DNA from: Mucilaginibacter mallensis
GTDB taxonomy: Bacteria; Bacteroidota; Bacteroidia; Sphingobacteriales; Sphingobacteriaceae
Direction: 5' to 3'
NCBI RefSeq assembly: GCF_900105165.1
Contig: NZ_LT629740.1
Coordinates: 1,550,001 to 1,614,000 of the forward strand
Length of the DNA: 64,000 nt
The first letter of the stretch is position 1. Each line of letters starts with the position of its first letter. Below are positions 53,496 through 62,612 of the stretch, in pieces. A program made the translations under genes and the position numbers. The notes beneath the pieces were generated by a model that saw only the letters and a program-made list of their open reading frames with translations, had not been told where the DNA came from and did no database searches.

Positions 53496-54377
53496 ATGGA
53501 AATTGAGACAAACTCAGCAAACCGTGATTATAGTAGCATAAGTCCGTCGGCAAGGGCATTGCTGTTGCTTAAAGGGCTAACATCCATTCCGTTTGCCAGG
53601 GAAGCTGCTGGATTGATGGTATCGCCAGAGATATATAAACCTGACTATGAAAATACAGAAATTGGCTTTTGGGCAAGGCTACTACATTTTGAAAGCCGGT
53701 ATCAAAGTATTGACCAGTTACTGAATGATCTGCCAGCCAAAAATATCCTGGAGCTGTCATCTGGGTTTTCATTTCGTGGTTTGGCCGCTTTGCAGGAACG
53801 TGATGTGCATTATATAGATACTGATCTGGATAATGTGATCAAACTAAAAGAAGGCTTTACAAATGCCTTAAAACAGGTCGGAAAGCCCTTAAAAGGCAAA
53901 CTGGAAATATTGCCATTAAATGCCCTTAATAAGGATGCATTCAGAAAAATTACAGATCACTTTGATGAAGAGGAAATAGTAATTGTAAACGAAGGTCTGC
54001 TGGTATATCTGGATGTGAAAGAGAAAAAGGAATTATTAAAGATCATTCATGGTATATTAGAACAGCATGGGGGATACTGGATAACCGCTGATATATACAT
54101 AAAATCAGAAAAATTAAATGCGGGACTTAAGATGAATGATGAGTTGACCCAATTTTTTGAGCAGCACCGGATTGAGGAAAATAAGTTTGATAGTTTTGAG
54201 GCGGCAGAAGAGTTTTTTTATGATGCCAGGTTTGTAATTGATAAAGAGGCCGTAGCTGATTACACAGAATCAACTGCTTTAAGTTATCTCCTGAAGAATT
54301 CAACTCCCGATCAGCGGACTAAAATGTCAGCCGTAGGGCGCATACGGGCAACCTGGCGATTAAAAATCAGAGAATAA
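53496..54377 (+). CDS. Class I SAM-dependent methyltransferase (LCMT-like)
   Basis: 293 residues. The SAM fold shows NILELSSGFSFRG (motif I variant), YIDTDLDNVIK (motif II) and VIVNEGLLVYLDVKEKKELL, a segment typical of the leucine carboxyl methyltransferase/Ppm1-like group. Substrate unknown. Divergent from the HAD gene; shared 58-base promoter gap. Confidence 0.8.
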   Translation: MEIETNSANRDYSSISPSARALLLLKGLTSIPFAREAAGLMVSPEIYKPDYENTEIGFWARLLHFESRYQSIDQLLNDLPAKNILELSSGFSFRGLAALQERDVHYIDTDLDNVIKLKEGFTNALKQVGKPLKGKLEILPLNALNKDAFRKITDHFDEEEIVIVNEGLLVYLDVKEKKELLKIIHGILEQHGGYWITADIYIKSEKLNAGLKMNDELTQFFEQHRIEENKFDSFEAAEEFFYDARFVIDKEAVADYTESTALSYLLKNSTPDQRTKMSAVGRIRATWRLKIRE

Positions 54378-54409
54378 TGGCCCCCCGACGTTAAAAATTT
54401 CAAATTTCA

Positions 54410-54440
54410 TTTCTGTATAAATTAAAAATTTCTACATTTG
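54410..54440 (+). promoter_or_regulatory. tRNA-Met promoter
   Basis: TTTC, exactly 19 bases, TACATTTG: a perfect -7 with the same -33 variant as the trigger factor promoter. About 70 bases before the tRNA. Confidence 0.6.
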
Positions 54441-54515
54441 CAGCCTGAATAGCGGTAAACATTGTTTTAAACATAAATACCACGGTTTAGTAGTTTATCC
54501 CGATAAACTAATTTC

Positions 54516-54589
54516 GCGCCTATAGCTCAGTTGGTTAGAGTAGAAGACTCATAATCTTTTGGTCCCTGGTTCGAGCCCAGGTGGGCGCA
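54516..54589 (+). tRNA. tRNA with CAT anticodon (Met)
   Basis: 74 bases with all four arms: acceptor GCGCCTA / TGGGCGC, D arm GCTC / GAGT, anticodon loop CTCATAA, T arm CCTGG-TTCGAGC-CCAGG, discriminator A. CCA is not encoded. Elongator Met is the first choice; an Ile tRNA with modified CAT cannot be excluded from sequence. Confidence 0.93.
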
Positions 54590-54598
54590 CTTGAAGTA

Positions 54599-54634
54599 AA
54601 AAGGCCGTTTCTCGCAAGAGAAACGGCCTTTTTT
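54599..54634 (+). terminator. tRNA terminator
   Basis: A 13-bp perfect stem AAGGCCGTTTCTC with GCAA loop, followed by six T. Confidence 0.85.
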
Positions 54635-54756
54635 GGCTTCTAAACGCAGTGTTTTGACCTAACAGTAACACTTCATCGGCCTCCACCGATGATGGGATTT
54701 ACAGGTTTTTTTGTTGAATTGTACACGGATTGTATTACAAATGTGTTACAGCGCTA

Positions 54757-55452
54757 TTACCTTATAATCTGCCCCAAAACCGCTTCACGCATATATTTGC
54801 TGATGGGCACCTGGCACTTTTTGATGTGAATGGTATTGCCATCGATGCTTTCTACTTTACCAATGGCAACAATATAGGATTTATGCGTTTGCAGAAATTG
54901 GTTAGCGGGCAGTTTTTCCAACAGTGCTTTAAAGGTGGTGTGGATGATGATCTTTCTGTTCTCTAAATGAATGGATGCGTAGTTCTCCATCGCTTCTATA
55001 AACAGTATCTCATCAAAATTGATCTTCTCCAACCTGCCGTTTGACTTGGCGAACATATACGAACCGAATGTATCCGTTTTATTTTCACGAAGTGCGAAAT
55101 AATCGCGTGCCTTCCAGGCAGCTTTCAGAAAGCGGTCGTATGAGATAGGTTTTAGTAAATAGTCGATCACATCCAGCTCAAAGCCCTGCAAGGCGTATTG
55201 TTCAAATGCGGTGGTGAAGATCACCTTAGGCGGATTGGATAATGCCCGTATAAATTCTACCCCGGTAATATGCGGCATTTGGATATCGAGGAACAGCAGG
55301 TCAACCGGCTGTTTTTGCAGCATATCGCTTAACTGCATGGCATCTTCACACATTCCCTTCAGATCAAAAAAACTTGTTTTTTCCACATAACCCTGCAAGC
55401 CTTTGCGGGCAAAAGGCTCGTCATCAGTTATGATGCAGTTGATGTTATTCAT
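54757..55452 (-). CDS. LytTR family response regulator
   Basis: 231 residues. Receiver domain 1-120 with the acidic DDEP pocket, phosphoacceptor D56 in LLFLDIQMP and K in DYLLKPIS; LytTR DNA-binding domain about 135-231 with IEAMENYASIHL, THKSYIVAIGKVESID and VPISKYMRE. It is controlled by the histidine kinase encoded just upstream; the two genes overlap by 8 bases (55445-55452), which indicates coupled expression. Confidence 0.93.
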   Translation of the reverse strand: MNNINCIITDDEPFARKGLQGYVEKTSFFDLKGMCEDAMQLSDMLQKQPVDLLFLDIQMPHITGVEFIRALSNPPKVIFTTAFEQYALQGFELDVIDYLLKPISYDRFLKAAWKARDYFALRENKTDTFGSYMFAKSNGRLEKINFDEILFIEAMENYASIHLENRKIIIHTTFKALLEKLPANQFLQTHKSYIVAIGKVESIDGNTIHIKKCQVPISKYMREAVLGQIIR

Positions 55453-56476
55453 AGTTCAATCTTAATTCGGCCACAAAGCTGTCCCCCAGTTTTTGCGCCA
55501 TAAATGAATGTTTGCCGGGATAAAGCAAGTCAAGCCTCCGCTTCAGGTTTTCCAGCCCTATGCCACCGGTTTTATTCAGCTTTTCCTGGAAATCAGGCAC
55601 GGAGTTTTCTACTTTGAAGACGATCTCTTTACTTTCTACTTCGGTGCTAACCTTCATTTCATAATCGCCCCCAATAAACTTAAAAGCATTCTCCACCAAG
55701 GGTAGAAATAATAGCGGGTAAACCAGCTGTCCGTTCAATGCCTTATCAAATTTCAAATCCAGTTTCAGCTTATCTGTACTGCGTATTTTTTGCAGGTCGA
55801 TAAAACTTTTCAAATACTCCATCTCGCTGCTTATCGGTACCTGTTGTTGTTGATCGTATAGCTGATAGCGCAGCAATTCAGAAAATTTCTCAATACTTTG
55901 TTTTGCTCCTTCCACATCCTCGTCCATCTGAAAATAAATAGTATTCAGCGCGTTGAAGAGAAAGTGTGGATGATATTGCGATTTGAGGAATTTTAGTTCG
56001 GTTTGCAAATGATCGTTAGTGATCTTCTCCAACTGAATTTTGTTATTTACAAATGCGCGCAGATAGGTGTTGCTGCGCGCTATGCCATAGTAAATAACTG
56101 CATAAAACGTAGGTATCATGTTTATATCAGCAATATCTGCCCAAGGTATCCAGGCCTGGTGTAATGCCGTATCCATCGGAACAAACACAAAATTTACCAA
56201 TACAAGGTTAGCACCAATAAATATAGCCAGTTCCTTAAACACATTTTTATAACTTAACTGAACCGGCGATCTCCTGTCATAAAACTTGAAAAGCCATTCA
56301 AAAAGTGTTATCCCTAAGTAACCAACCAATATGGAACAGGTCAATTCTACAGCATTTATACGCCAATCCCGTTTCCAAAAATGAAAGCCTATATCTGTAT
56401 CGTGCAGTAACCTCACTGTAAAATAAACCAGCAAACCGTACAGCGCAGGGAAAATATATTTTCTGAAAAATTTCAT
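55445..56476 (-). CDS. LytS-like sensor histidine kinase
   Basis: 343 residues with four transmembrane helices (about 8-150), then a His_kinase domain with the phosphorylation motif YHPHFLFNALNTIYFQ near 174 and the ATP-binding part LVENAFKFIGGDYEMKV and GGIGLENLKRRL. It phosphorylates the LytTR regulator downstream. The signal is unknown. An acyltransferase gene lies 18 bases upstream on the same strand. Confidence 0.92.
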   Translation of the reverse strand: MKFFRKYIFPALYGLLVYFTVRLLHDTDIGFHFWKRDWRINAVELTCSILVGYLGITLFEWLFKFYDRRSPVQLSYKNVFKELAIFIGANLVLVNFVFVPMDTALHQAWIPWADIADINMIPTFYAVIYYGIARSNTYLRAFVNNKIQLEKITNDHLQTELKFLKSQYHPHFLFNALNTIYFQMDEDVEGAKQSIEKFSELLRYQLYDQQQQVPISSEMEYLKSFIDLQKIRSTDKLKLDLKFDKALNGQLVYPLLFLPLVENAFKFIGGDYEMKVSTEVESKEIVFKVENSVPDFQEKLNKTGGIGLENLKRRLDLLYPGKHSFMAQKLGDSFVAELRLNYE

Positions 56477-56494
56477 TAGTTCAAGTTATAAAAA

Positions 56495-57709
56495 TTAAGC
56501 GGAGATCAATATCGATTGTTCAACATTTTCAGGTCCAGGCGCTACTGTCGACTTTATCTTCGCCGCTGGTTTCATACCAAACAAAAACCGCATAGCAGGG
56601 AAAGGCATTATCAGCAAATGGTACAGGCCCATCGTTATAAAGAAGGTGAAGCCAACGGTATAAATATATTTAATCAGCACATCCTCATGCAGCGGAACAA
56701 TATAATAAACCAATATCACGATCACCGTCTGATGTAGGATATAGAAGGGATACACAGCCTGGTTGAGGTAATTTAAGACCTTTAGCTTTCTGTTCAGGTA
56801 GCGTTTGCCGTATCCTACCAGTGCCAGTACCCAAGCCCAGGCCACTATAGGCCACAACGAATAAAAGACGTCATACATTAACCCGCTGTTGTCAAACGGC
56901 CAGCGCTCATGTTCGGGCTCGATTTTGTTCCAACGCAGGATATCGATCAGTAAGAAAGCCAGGAACCCGATGGTAAGCGCAAAGCGCCGGTTGCGTTCCA
57001 GGCTGTCCATCAATTTGGGTTGGGTAATGCAGATAAATCCACCGAGTACAAACAATAACCAATAAACAAAATATGGCAAGTCCTGCACCAGGTTATTGGT
57101 TTCCGGGGAATCTTTAGTCACAAAAACAAACCATAATACGCCAGGCAACATTAACATATATACCCATTTACCTTCGGCCAATACAGCCAATTTGTTTCTG
57201 AATGCTTCGCTCTTTGGCGATGTCATCCACGCAAAAAACGGCGCAAAAATAATGTCATACACAAACAGGTAAGCAATAAACCAAAGGTGGTGCCAGCTAA
57301 AACTTCCCTTTGGGTAAGGCACAAAATTGAACACTGTTTTATAAAACTCCCAATAGCTGCCAGTGTAACCGTTATTTAGGCGTTCCATATAGATCTGCGG
57401 CGGCACAATAACGAACATACCTACTGCAAGCGGAATAAACAGCCTGCGAAAGCGCAATCCGATAAAGCTAAGGCTACTGCGTTTCTGCATCATATAATAG
57501 CTCACCGTGCCTGAAATAAAGAACAGCAGCGGCATACGGACAAGATGCAGGAAAAAGTTAGATTCCATGAGCAGGTTACTGGTATCGTGGTTTTTGATAT
57601 GCCACCATTCTTCCGAAACATATGGCATAGCCGAGTGGAACAGCAATACGCCCAGTATAGAGAATATGCGGAGCCAGTCGAGATAGGTTTGACGTTGTGT
57701 GGTTTCCAT
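56495..57709 (-). CDS. Acyltransferase family 3 membrane protein
   Basis: 404 residues with about ten membrane helices and the family-3 start RQTYLDWLRIFSILGVLLFHSAMPY, including the conserved HSA-type His and the RMPLLFFISG segment. Members O-acylate sugars of surface polysaccharides or glucans. It shares an operon with the two-component pair downstream, so its product may be linked to the sensed envelope state. A start is clear at the first Met. Confidence 0.88.
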   Translation of the reverse strand: METTQRQTYLDWLRIFSILGVLLFHSAMPYVSEEWWHIKNHDTSNLLMESNFFLHLVRMPLLFFISGTVSYYMMQKRSSLSFIGLRFRRLFIPLAVGMFVIVPPQIYMERLNNGYTGSYWEFYKTVFNFVPYPKGSFSWHHLWFIAYLFVYDIIFAPFFAWMTSPKSEAFRNKLAVLAEGKWVYMLMLPGVLWFVFVTKDSPETNNLVQDLPYFVYWLLFVLGGFICITQPKLMDSLERNRRFALTIGFLAFLLIDILRWNKIEPEHERWPFDNSGLMYDVFYSLWPIVAWAWVLALVGYGKRYLNRKLKVLNYLNQAVYPFYILHQTVIVILVYYIVPLHEDVLIKYIYTVGFTFFITMGLYHLLIMPFPAMRFLFGMKPAAKIKSTVAPGPENVEQSILISA

Positions 57710-57954
57710 AATTTATGTGTTTTAATGTAAAGAAATAGGCTAACCGTTGAGTGCCGAAATATTTTTGACGACCGGACACATAACTGTGACGACCGGAAAA
57801 AAACGTCACCTCCGCTATCCGAAGTTTACAACTCCAGACTAATAGTGCCTCAATCTTCCGATATAATAGTCGATGGTAGTTTCTCGGATTACAGGAATAG
57901 TGTACCGAATTAGATACCTATTCACTTTAGGGAGAATTGGGTACTAAATAAAAA

Positions 57955-57982
57955 AGGCTTTAGAATTTAATCTAAAAGCCTT
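57955..57982 (-). terminator. Hairpin after tRNA remnant
   Basis: AAGGCTTTAGAATTTAATCT with AAAAGCCTT closing the stem (one bulge), T run on the minus strand. Placed where a tRNA on the minus strand would end. Confidence 0.5.
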
Positions 57983-57996
57983 CTTAAATTACTTTG

Positions 57997-58020
57997 TAGC
58001 GGGAGCAGAACTCGAACCAC
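57997..58020 (-). pseudogene. Possible tRNA 3'-end fragment
   Basis: On the minus strand GGTTCGAGTTCTGCTCCCGC then TACA looks like a T loop, T-arm 3' strand and acceptor 3' strand of a tRNA. The upstream part of a tRNA is absent: the sequence before it (AT-rich) cannot form the other arms. This is what remains when an element integrates at a tRNA 3' end and later leaves or decays. Moderate evidence. Confidence 0.35.
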
Positions 58021-58080
58021 ATTTTTAAATATTTGCTGCACATGGCAAATAGTTTACTATTCAATTAGTTTTAATTGATG

Positions 58081-58446
58081 CTAATAAAAAAAGGTTTCGG
58101 ATATTATCTTATCGTCCTTTACGCCAAAAACTGCAATTTCTGCTAACTGTAACCGCTGACCATTTTTTAAGGTCATGTCCCTTCCCATAGCCACGCTAAA
58201 GTAGTCGCCGCCAATCACCGGTTCGCTGCAAAAGAAACTGTGTACTTCTGCTATAATTTCCTGCCTGGCTTTCGACTTTGCTAAAACCGCTTCAATACCC
58301 TTGGTTATGGTAGGCACACCAATTGCCAAGGCATGTTCGGGTTCGGTACAAACAATATCGGCGCTATAAAATTGTTGATAAATTTCAGCCACCTGCCCTT
58401 GTTGAAAAAGATCATAGTAGCGATTGGCTAATTCCTGAGTTGTCAT
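58081..58446 (-). CDS. SnoaL/NTF2-like protein
   Basis: 121 residues with the SnoaL-like layout (TQELANRYYDLFQQGQVAEIYQQFY, then AMGRDMTLKNGQRLQLAEIAVFGVKDDKIISETFFY). Function unknown. Divergent from the AraC regulator at 58546 across 99 bases, so probably its target. Confidence 0.8.
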   Translation of the reverse strand: MTTQELANRYYDLFQQGQVAEIYQQFYSADIVCTEPEHALAIGVPTITKGIEAVLAKSKARQEIIAEVHSFFCSEPVIGGDYFSVAMGRDMTLKNGQRLQLAEIAVFGVKDDKIISETFFY

Positions 58447-58545
58447 TTTTCTTTGATTATTTAATAATACAAAGCTATCCTGTTATTCAATACTTAAAGC
58501 GTTAAAAAGTGTTGTATATTTGTCTAATCGTATCAATTTATAAAG

Positions 58546-59460
58546 ATGGACGCTTTAAGTACCGTATTAGAGGCAACCAGACTCAGAAGTGTTGTTTATA
58601 GCAAGTTTCCCCTTGCGGCCCCATGGGGACTGGATATTGTTAAGGATGAGAATTCGCAATTCTGGCGGTTGGTAAGTGGCAACTGTACTATTGGGTCACC
58701 CGATGGCAGTATCATAGAATTGGCCGAGGGCGATCTGGTATTTGTTCCTCACGGAAGCGCCCACTGGATAGCAGATAAATCTACCAGTTTACGCATGCCC
58801 TCGCCAGAATTTGTTAAGGCCCGCAGAGCAGGGGTAAATGTTTTTAACGGCGGCGGCGACGTAACTACCCTTATAGCGGGCCATTTTGAATTTGATTATC
58901 AGCCCCCGCACCCATTTCTAAAGGATTTGCCCCCAATTATTCATATCAGGCAATATGTGACAGAAAATCAATTGTTACTAAAGCAGGTTACGCAATTAAT
59001 GTTGGAAGAACTCAATAACGAAAAGCCGGGAAGCAGCGTAATGCTGAAAAACCTATCGGAAATTATGTTTATCAATATCATAAGGGCATATTTAGAGCAG
59101 GCTGCTCCCGGCAGTGGTTTTCTTTCCGCATTAAGCGACCCAAGGATCAGCAAGGCACTCAAACTGATGCAGGATTCACCCCAAAACGACTGGACGCTGG
59201 AATCTCTTGCATCGGAGATTGGTATGTCACGTTCTGTTTTCTTTAACCGGTTTAAAAAATTAGTGCATGAAACGCCGTTGAGCTACCTTACCAATTGGCG
59301 CATCAGACAAGCCCAAAAGCTATTAACGACGAATAACAGCAATATATCAGAAATTGCAGCAAGCGTCGGTTATCAGTCGGAATCGGCCTTTAACCGGATC
59401 TTTAAATCAAAAACGGGGCTGACTCCAGCAGTATATAGAAGAAGTAAGATTGTCGAATAA
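58546..59460 (+). CDS. AraC family transcriptional regulator with cupin sensor
   Basis: 304 residues. N-terminal cupin-like domain (about 15-150, with LAEGDLVFVPHGSAHWIADK), C-terminal double helix-turn-helix (about 205-300) with LASEIGMSRSVFFNRFKKLVHETPLSYLTNWRI and ISEIAASVGYQSESAFNRIFKSKTGLTP. This AraC_N/cupin_6 type usually controls the divergent neighbouring gene, here the SnoaL-like protein at 58081. Confidence 0.9.
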   Translation: MDALSTVLEATRLRSVVYSKFPLAAPWGLDIVKDENSQFWRLVSGNCTIGSPDGSIIELAEGDLVFVPHGSAHWIADKSTSLRMPSPEFVKARRAGVNVFNGGGDVTTLIAGHFEFDYQPPHPFLKDLPPIIHIRQYVTENQLLLKQVTQLMLEELNNEKPGSSVMLKNLSEIMFINIIRAYLEQAAPGSGFLSALSDPRISKALKLMQDSPQNDWTLESLASEIGMSRSVFFNRFKKLVHETPLSYLTNWRIRQAQKLLTTNNSNISEIAASVGYQSESAFNRIFKSKTGLTPAVYRRSKIVE

Positions 59461-59661
59461 TTTTTCGCTGCATTCCGGGTCGTATTTTTTAACATCAGCG
59501 GATTGAACTACAGAGGACTCCTGGGTAATTCCTTCCAAACAGGGTCGGTAAAAGCAATATGCACGAAATGCATATTGCACTTTGCTGTCATTACTTTGAT
59601 AAATATTGATGGGCCGGAACTACATAGACAACTTTACCGTTTTTCTCCAATCGGTCGCTAA

Positions 59662-60459
59662 CTAAAACAGGAAAGTAAAGCCTTTTCCTTTTGATGGCTT
59701 TTTCATTTCCTCAAATTTTTCAATTTCTTGATTAAGTAAAAACGCATACTCACCAGCCATGAACTGACGAAATATTTCAATGTTTTCTTGTTGACGAGTA
59801 TCAATTAGTGCCTGGATATAAGCTGCTTTATTCTCACTCTGTACGATTGCCAAAGGAAAATTATAACAGGCTTGAATATAATTCATTAACAGTCGCGATG
59901 TTCTACCATTGCCATCATAATACGGATGTATGCTGACAAGGCTAAAATGTGCGTCAAATGAAAGATTTAGTTGCTCGGCTATAGATAAAGGAGAATTAAT
60001 AGCCTCATTAAGTTTTTTTATTAAATCCTTAGTCAGACGCTCTACTTTGTCAAAATTTGGGAAATATGAAACACCTGCAGTGACATTGCCTTTTCTAAAT
60101 GCTCCGGTTCGCGAATCCACGGTACCTAACATAGTGTTATACACCTTGCCTGTGTTTTTCATGACTAAAGCATTAATCTCTTGTAAAAGAGATATGCTCA
60201 ATGCTCTTTTTGCTTTTGCGTTTTCAATCGTAAAAAGCAAGGCTGCATGATGATCAGTAACCATTAAGCTTTCCTCTAATGGTTTCCCATTAGGAGTTCG
60301 TCCCTCATTGATCAAAACCTGTGTTTCCACCTCGGTCAATGTTGACCCTTCGATCCGGGTAGAATGATGATCAATAGCAATCAGGTTAAACCGATCATGA
60401 TCGATCACTTCGCTTATTCGAAGATCATTATACTTTTCTATGAGGTTAACTAGTTCCAT
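59662..60459 (-). CDS. Fic family AMPylase-type protein with own inhibitory motif
   Basis: 265 residues. The catalytic motif HPYYDGNGRTSR (178-189) fits HPFx(D/E)GNGR with Tyr in place of Phe. The N-terminal segment S33-T-R-I-E37-G38 matches the inhibitory motif (S/T)xxxE(G/N), so this is a class II Fic protein that inhibits itself. Fic enzymes transfer AMP or other groups to target proteins. No antitoxin gene is needed and none is seen adjacent. Isolated gene; target unknown. Confidence 0.88.
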   Translation of the reverse strand: MELVNLIEKYNDLRISEVIDHDRFNLIAIDHHSTRIEGSTLTEVETQVLINEGRTPNGKPLEESLMVTDHHAALLFTIENAKAKRALSISLLQEINALVMKNTGKVYNTMLGTVDSRTGAFRKGNVTAGVSYFPNFDKVERLTKDLIKKLNEAINSPLSIAEQLNLSFDAHFSLVSIHPYYDGNGRTSRLLMNYIQACYNFPLAIVQSENKAAYIQALIDTRQQENIEIFRQFMAGEYAFLLNQEIEKFEEMKKPSKGKGFTFLF

Positions 60460-60796
60460 TACTTTATTATGCGAAAATAGTTATAAATTATTGTTTGCCA
60501 ACGCGTCTCTTTTCAGACCCGCATCTTTTGAGGCAAGTTTCGCTTCTTGCGTTTCGATAACCTGATTAAGAGCAAATTGAAGTATCATAATTACCCATTT
60601 GATACAAAGTGCAAAATTGTTCGTTAGTAATGGAGAATTTTGTTTGATAGTAAAATACAGTTTAAAAAGTATTCAGTAGATATAACGATTCAGGATGTTC
60701 GTATGCTTTTTATGGTTTTGGCTAAAACAAACGCAGATTTGGATAAATCCTGTTGACCAAAGCAGCCCATTTTTGTAGAAACAAAAGAATTCAATT
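60460..60796. other. Intergenic region without gene
   Basis: 337 AT-rich bases between the divergent Fic and epimerase genes. No clear repeat, tRNA or coding remnant; promoters for both genes must lie here but no correctly spaced pair was recognised. Confidence 0.35.
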
Positions 60797-61672
60797 ATGC
60801 GCGTATTTGTCACCGGAGCCACAGGCTTCATTGGTACTGCCATTGTGCAGGAATTAATAAATGCCGGGCACGAGGTACTCGGCCTGGCCCGTTCAGATGC
60901 ATCGGCCCAAAAACTAATCGATGCGGGGGCAGAAGTTCACCGGGGTGATCTGGAAGATCTCGAAAGCCTGCGTAGCGGCGCTGCACAGGTAGACGGCGTG
61001 ATCCATGCCGGCTTTATTCACGATTTTACCCGGTTCCCGGAAGTTTGCCAGGTAGATAAAATCGCCATTGAAACCATCGGTGAAGTACTGGCAGGTTCTG
61101 ATCGGCCCTTTATAGTTACCTCGGGCACAGCCCTGGTTAGCCCGGGAAAGCTGGCCACTGAAGATATTAAGCCACCTGTTAACCCGGGATGGCCGCGGGC
61201 CTCGGAGCAAACAGGAGATTCGGTAGGTGCCGCGTCAGTGCGTTTGTCGCCTTCGGTGCATGGAGATGACGATAAGCATGGGTTTGTGCCGATACTGGTT
61301 AATATCGCAAAAGAAAAAGGTTTTTCGGCTTATATCGGCGAAGGGCTGAATCGCTGGAACGCGGTGCATCGTTTAGATGCTGCCCATTTATTCCGACTGG
61401 CTTTGGAAAATGCCACACAAGGTGCCCGTTATCATGCTTCTGCCGAAGAAGCCATTACGGTAAAGTCAATTGCCGAAGCTATTGGCAAAAAACTTAATCT
61501 ACCGGTAAGATCAGTTACGCCCGAAGCAGCGGGGGAGCATTTTGGCTGGTTTGCCCATATGGCCGCGATCGACTGTCCGTCTTCGAGCAAGTGGACGCAG
61601 GAAACTTTGAACTGGCACCCTACGCATTCGGCCTTACTTACGGATATTGAAAATGGCGTTTACACCCAATAA
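60797..61672 (+). CDS. NAD-dependent epimerase/dehydratase-type oxidoreductase (extended SDR)
   Basis: 291 residues. Starts with the Rossmann loop MRVFVTGATGFIG (motif TGxxGxxG), followed by HAGFIHDF. The Tyr-x3-Lys catalytic pair of extended SDRs is not evident in the usual place, as in the atypical SDR group that includes isoflavone-reductase-like proteins. Substrate unknown. One base separates its stop from the start of the next gene, so the pair is cotranscribed. Confidence 0.85.
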   Translation: MRVFVTGATGFIGTAIVQELINAGHEVLGLARSDASAQKLIDAGAEVHRGDLEDLESLRSGAAQVDGVIHAGFIHDFTRFPEVCQVDKIAIETIGEVLAGSDRPFIVTSGTALVSPGKLATEDIKPPVNPGWPRASEQTGDSVGAASVRLSPSVHGDDDKHGFVPILVNIAKEKGFSAYIGEGLNRWNAVHRLDAAHLFRLALENATQGARYHASAEEAITVKSIAEAIGKKLNLPVRSVTPEAAGEHFGWFAHMAAIDCPSSSKWTQETLNWHPTHSALLTDIENGVYTQ

Positions 61673-61673
61673 A

Positions 61674-62600
61674 ATGAAGATTATAGTAACGGGTTCTTTA
61701 GGGAACATCAGCCAGCCGCTAACAGAAATATTAGTTAAACAGGGTCATGCCGTAACCGTGGTAAGCAGCGACCCGAAAAAAGAAGTAGCTATCGAAAACT
61801 TAGGTGCGATACCGGCCATTGGCTCGATTTCCGACGTCAAGTTTTTAACTAATACTTTTAAAGACGCAGACGCGGTTTATGCCATGATACCACTGAGCTT
61901 CACTGAACCCGACCTGAGTGTTTATTTACGCCGCATGGCGCAAAATTATGCTCAGGCTCTAAAGGAAGCAAAAACTAAACGCATCGTATTGATGAGTGGC
62001 TGGGCTGCTGACCTGGTCAAAGGCGAAAACGTAGAACACCTATTTGATGAACTGGACGCCTCCATTACTATCATGCGGCCCGGTTCGTTTTACACCAATT
62101 TCTACCAGTCTATCGACCTGATCAAAGGCAAAGGTTTTATCGGCAAATTCCTGACGTTACGTTATTCTGGCCTCTGGGCCTTGCTGACTGGCAAGACCGG
62201 CCTGCTGATGGGGAACTATGGCGGAGATGACCGGATTGTTTTCGTATCGCCGAAAGACATCGCTGATGCGGTTGCTGAGGAACTGCTATTATTGCCCGAA
62301 GGGAAAACCATCCGTTACGTAGGCAGTGAGGAAATGACCTGTAACGAAGCGGCAAAGATCATTGGCAGCGCGGTGGGCAAACCCTGGTTAAAATGGGTGC
62401 TGCTCTCGGACAAGGAAATGCTGCAGGGATTGAAGATGGCCAAGCTGCCTGAAAAACTGGCGGAAACATTGGTAGAAATGCAGGCGGTGATGCACAGCGG
62501 CAAAACGCTGGAGAACTTTCATAGGAGCCAACCAAAAATGGGTAAGGTTAAACTCGCTGATTTCGCAAAGGAGTTCGCAGCAGTGTGTCATCAAAAATAA
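61674..62600 (+). CDS. NmrA-like atypical SDR
   Basis: 308 residues from MKIIVTGSLGNIS. An upstream Met at 61647 lies inside the previous gene and is rejected; the chosen ATG is one base after that gene's TAA. The NmrA/HSCARG-like layout shows TGSLGNISQPL, MIPLSFTEPDLSVYLRRMAQNYAQAL and MRPGSFYTNF. These proteins bind NAD(P) and may act as redox sensors or quinone reductases. An AraC regulator follows 12 bases downstream and likely controls the pair. Confidence 0.87.
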   Translation: MKIIVTGSLGNISQPLTEILVKQGHAVTVVSSDPKKEVAIENLGAIPAIGSISDVKFLTNTFKDADAVYAMIPLSFTEPDLSVYLRRMAQNYAQALKEAKTKRIVLMSGWAADLVKGENVEHLFDELDASITIMRPGSFYTNFYQSIDLIKGKGFIGKFLTLRYSGLWALLTGKTGLLMGNYGGDDRIVFVSPKDIADAVAEELLLLPEGKTIRYVGSEEMTCNEAAKIIGSAVGKPWLKWVLLSDKEMLQGLKMAKLPEKLAETLVEMQAVMHSGKTLENFHRSQPKMGKVKLADFAKEFAAVCHQK

Positions 62601-62612
62601 GTATCTTGTGTT

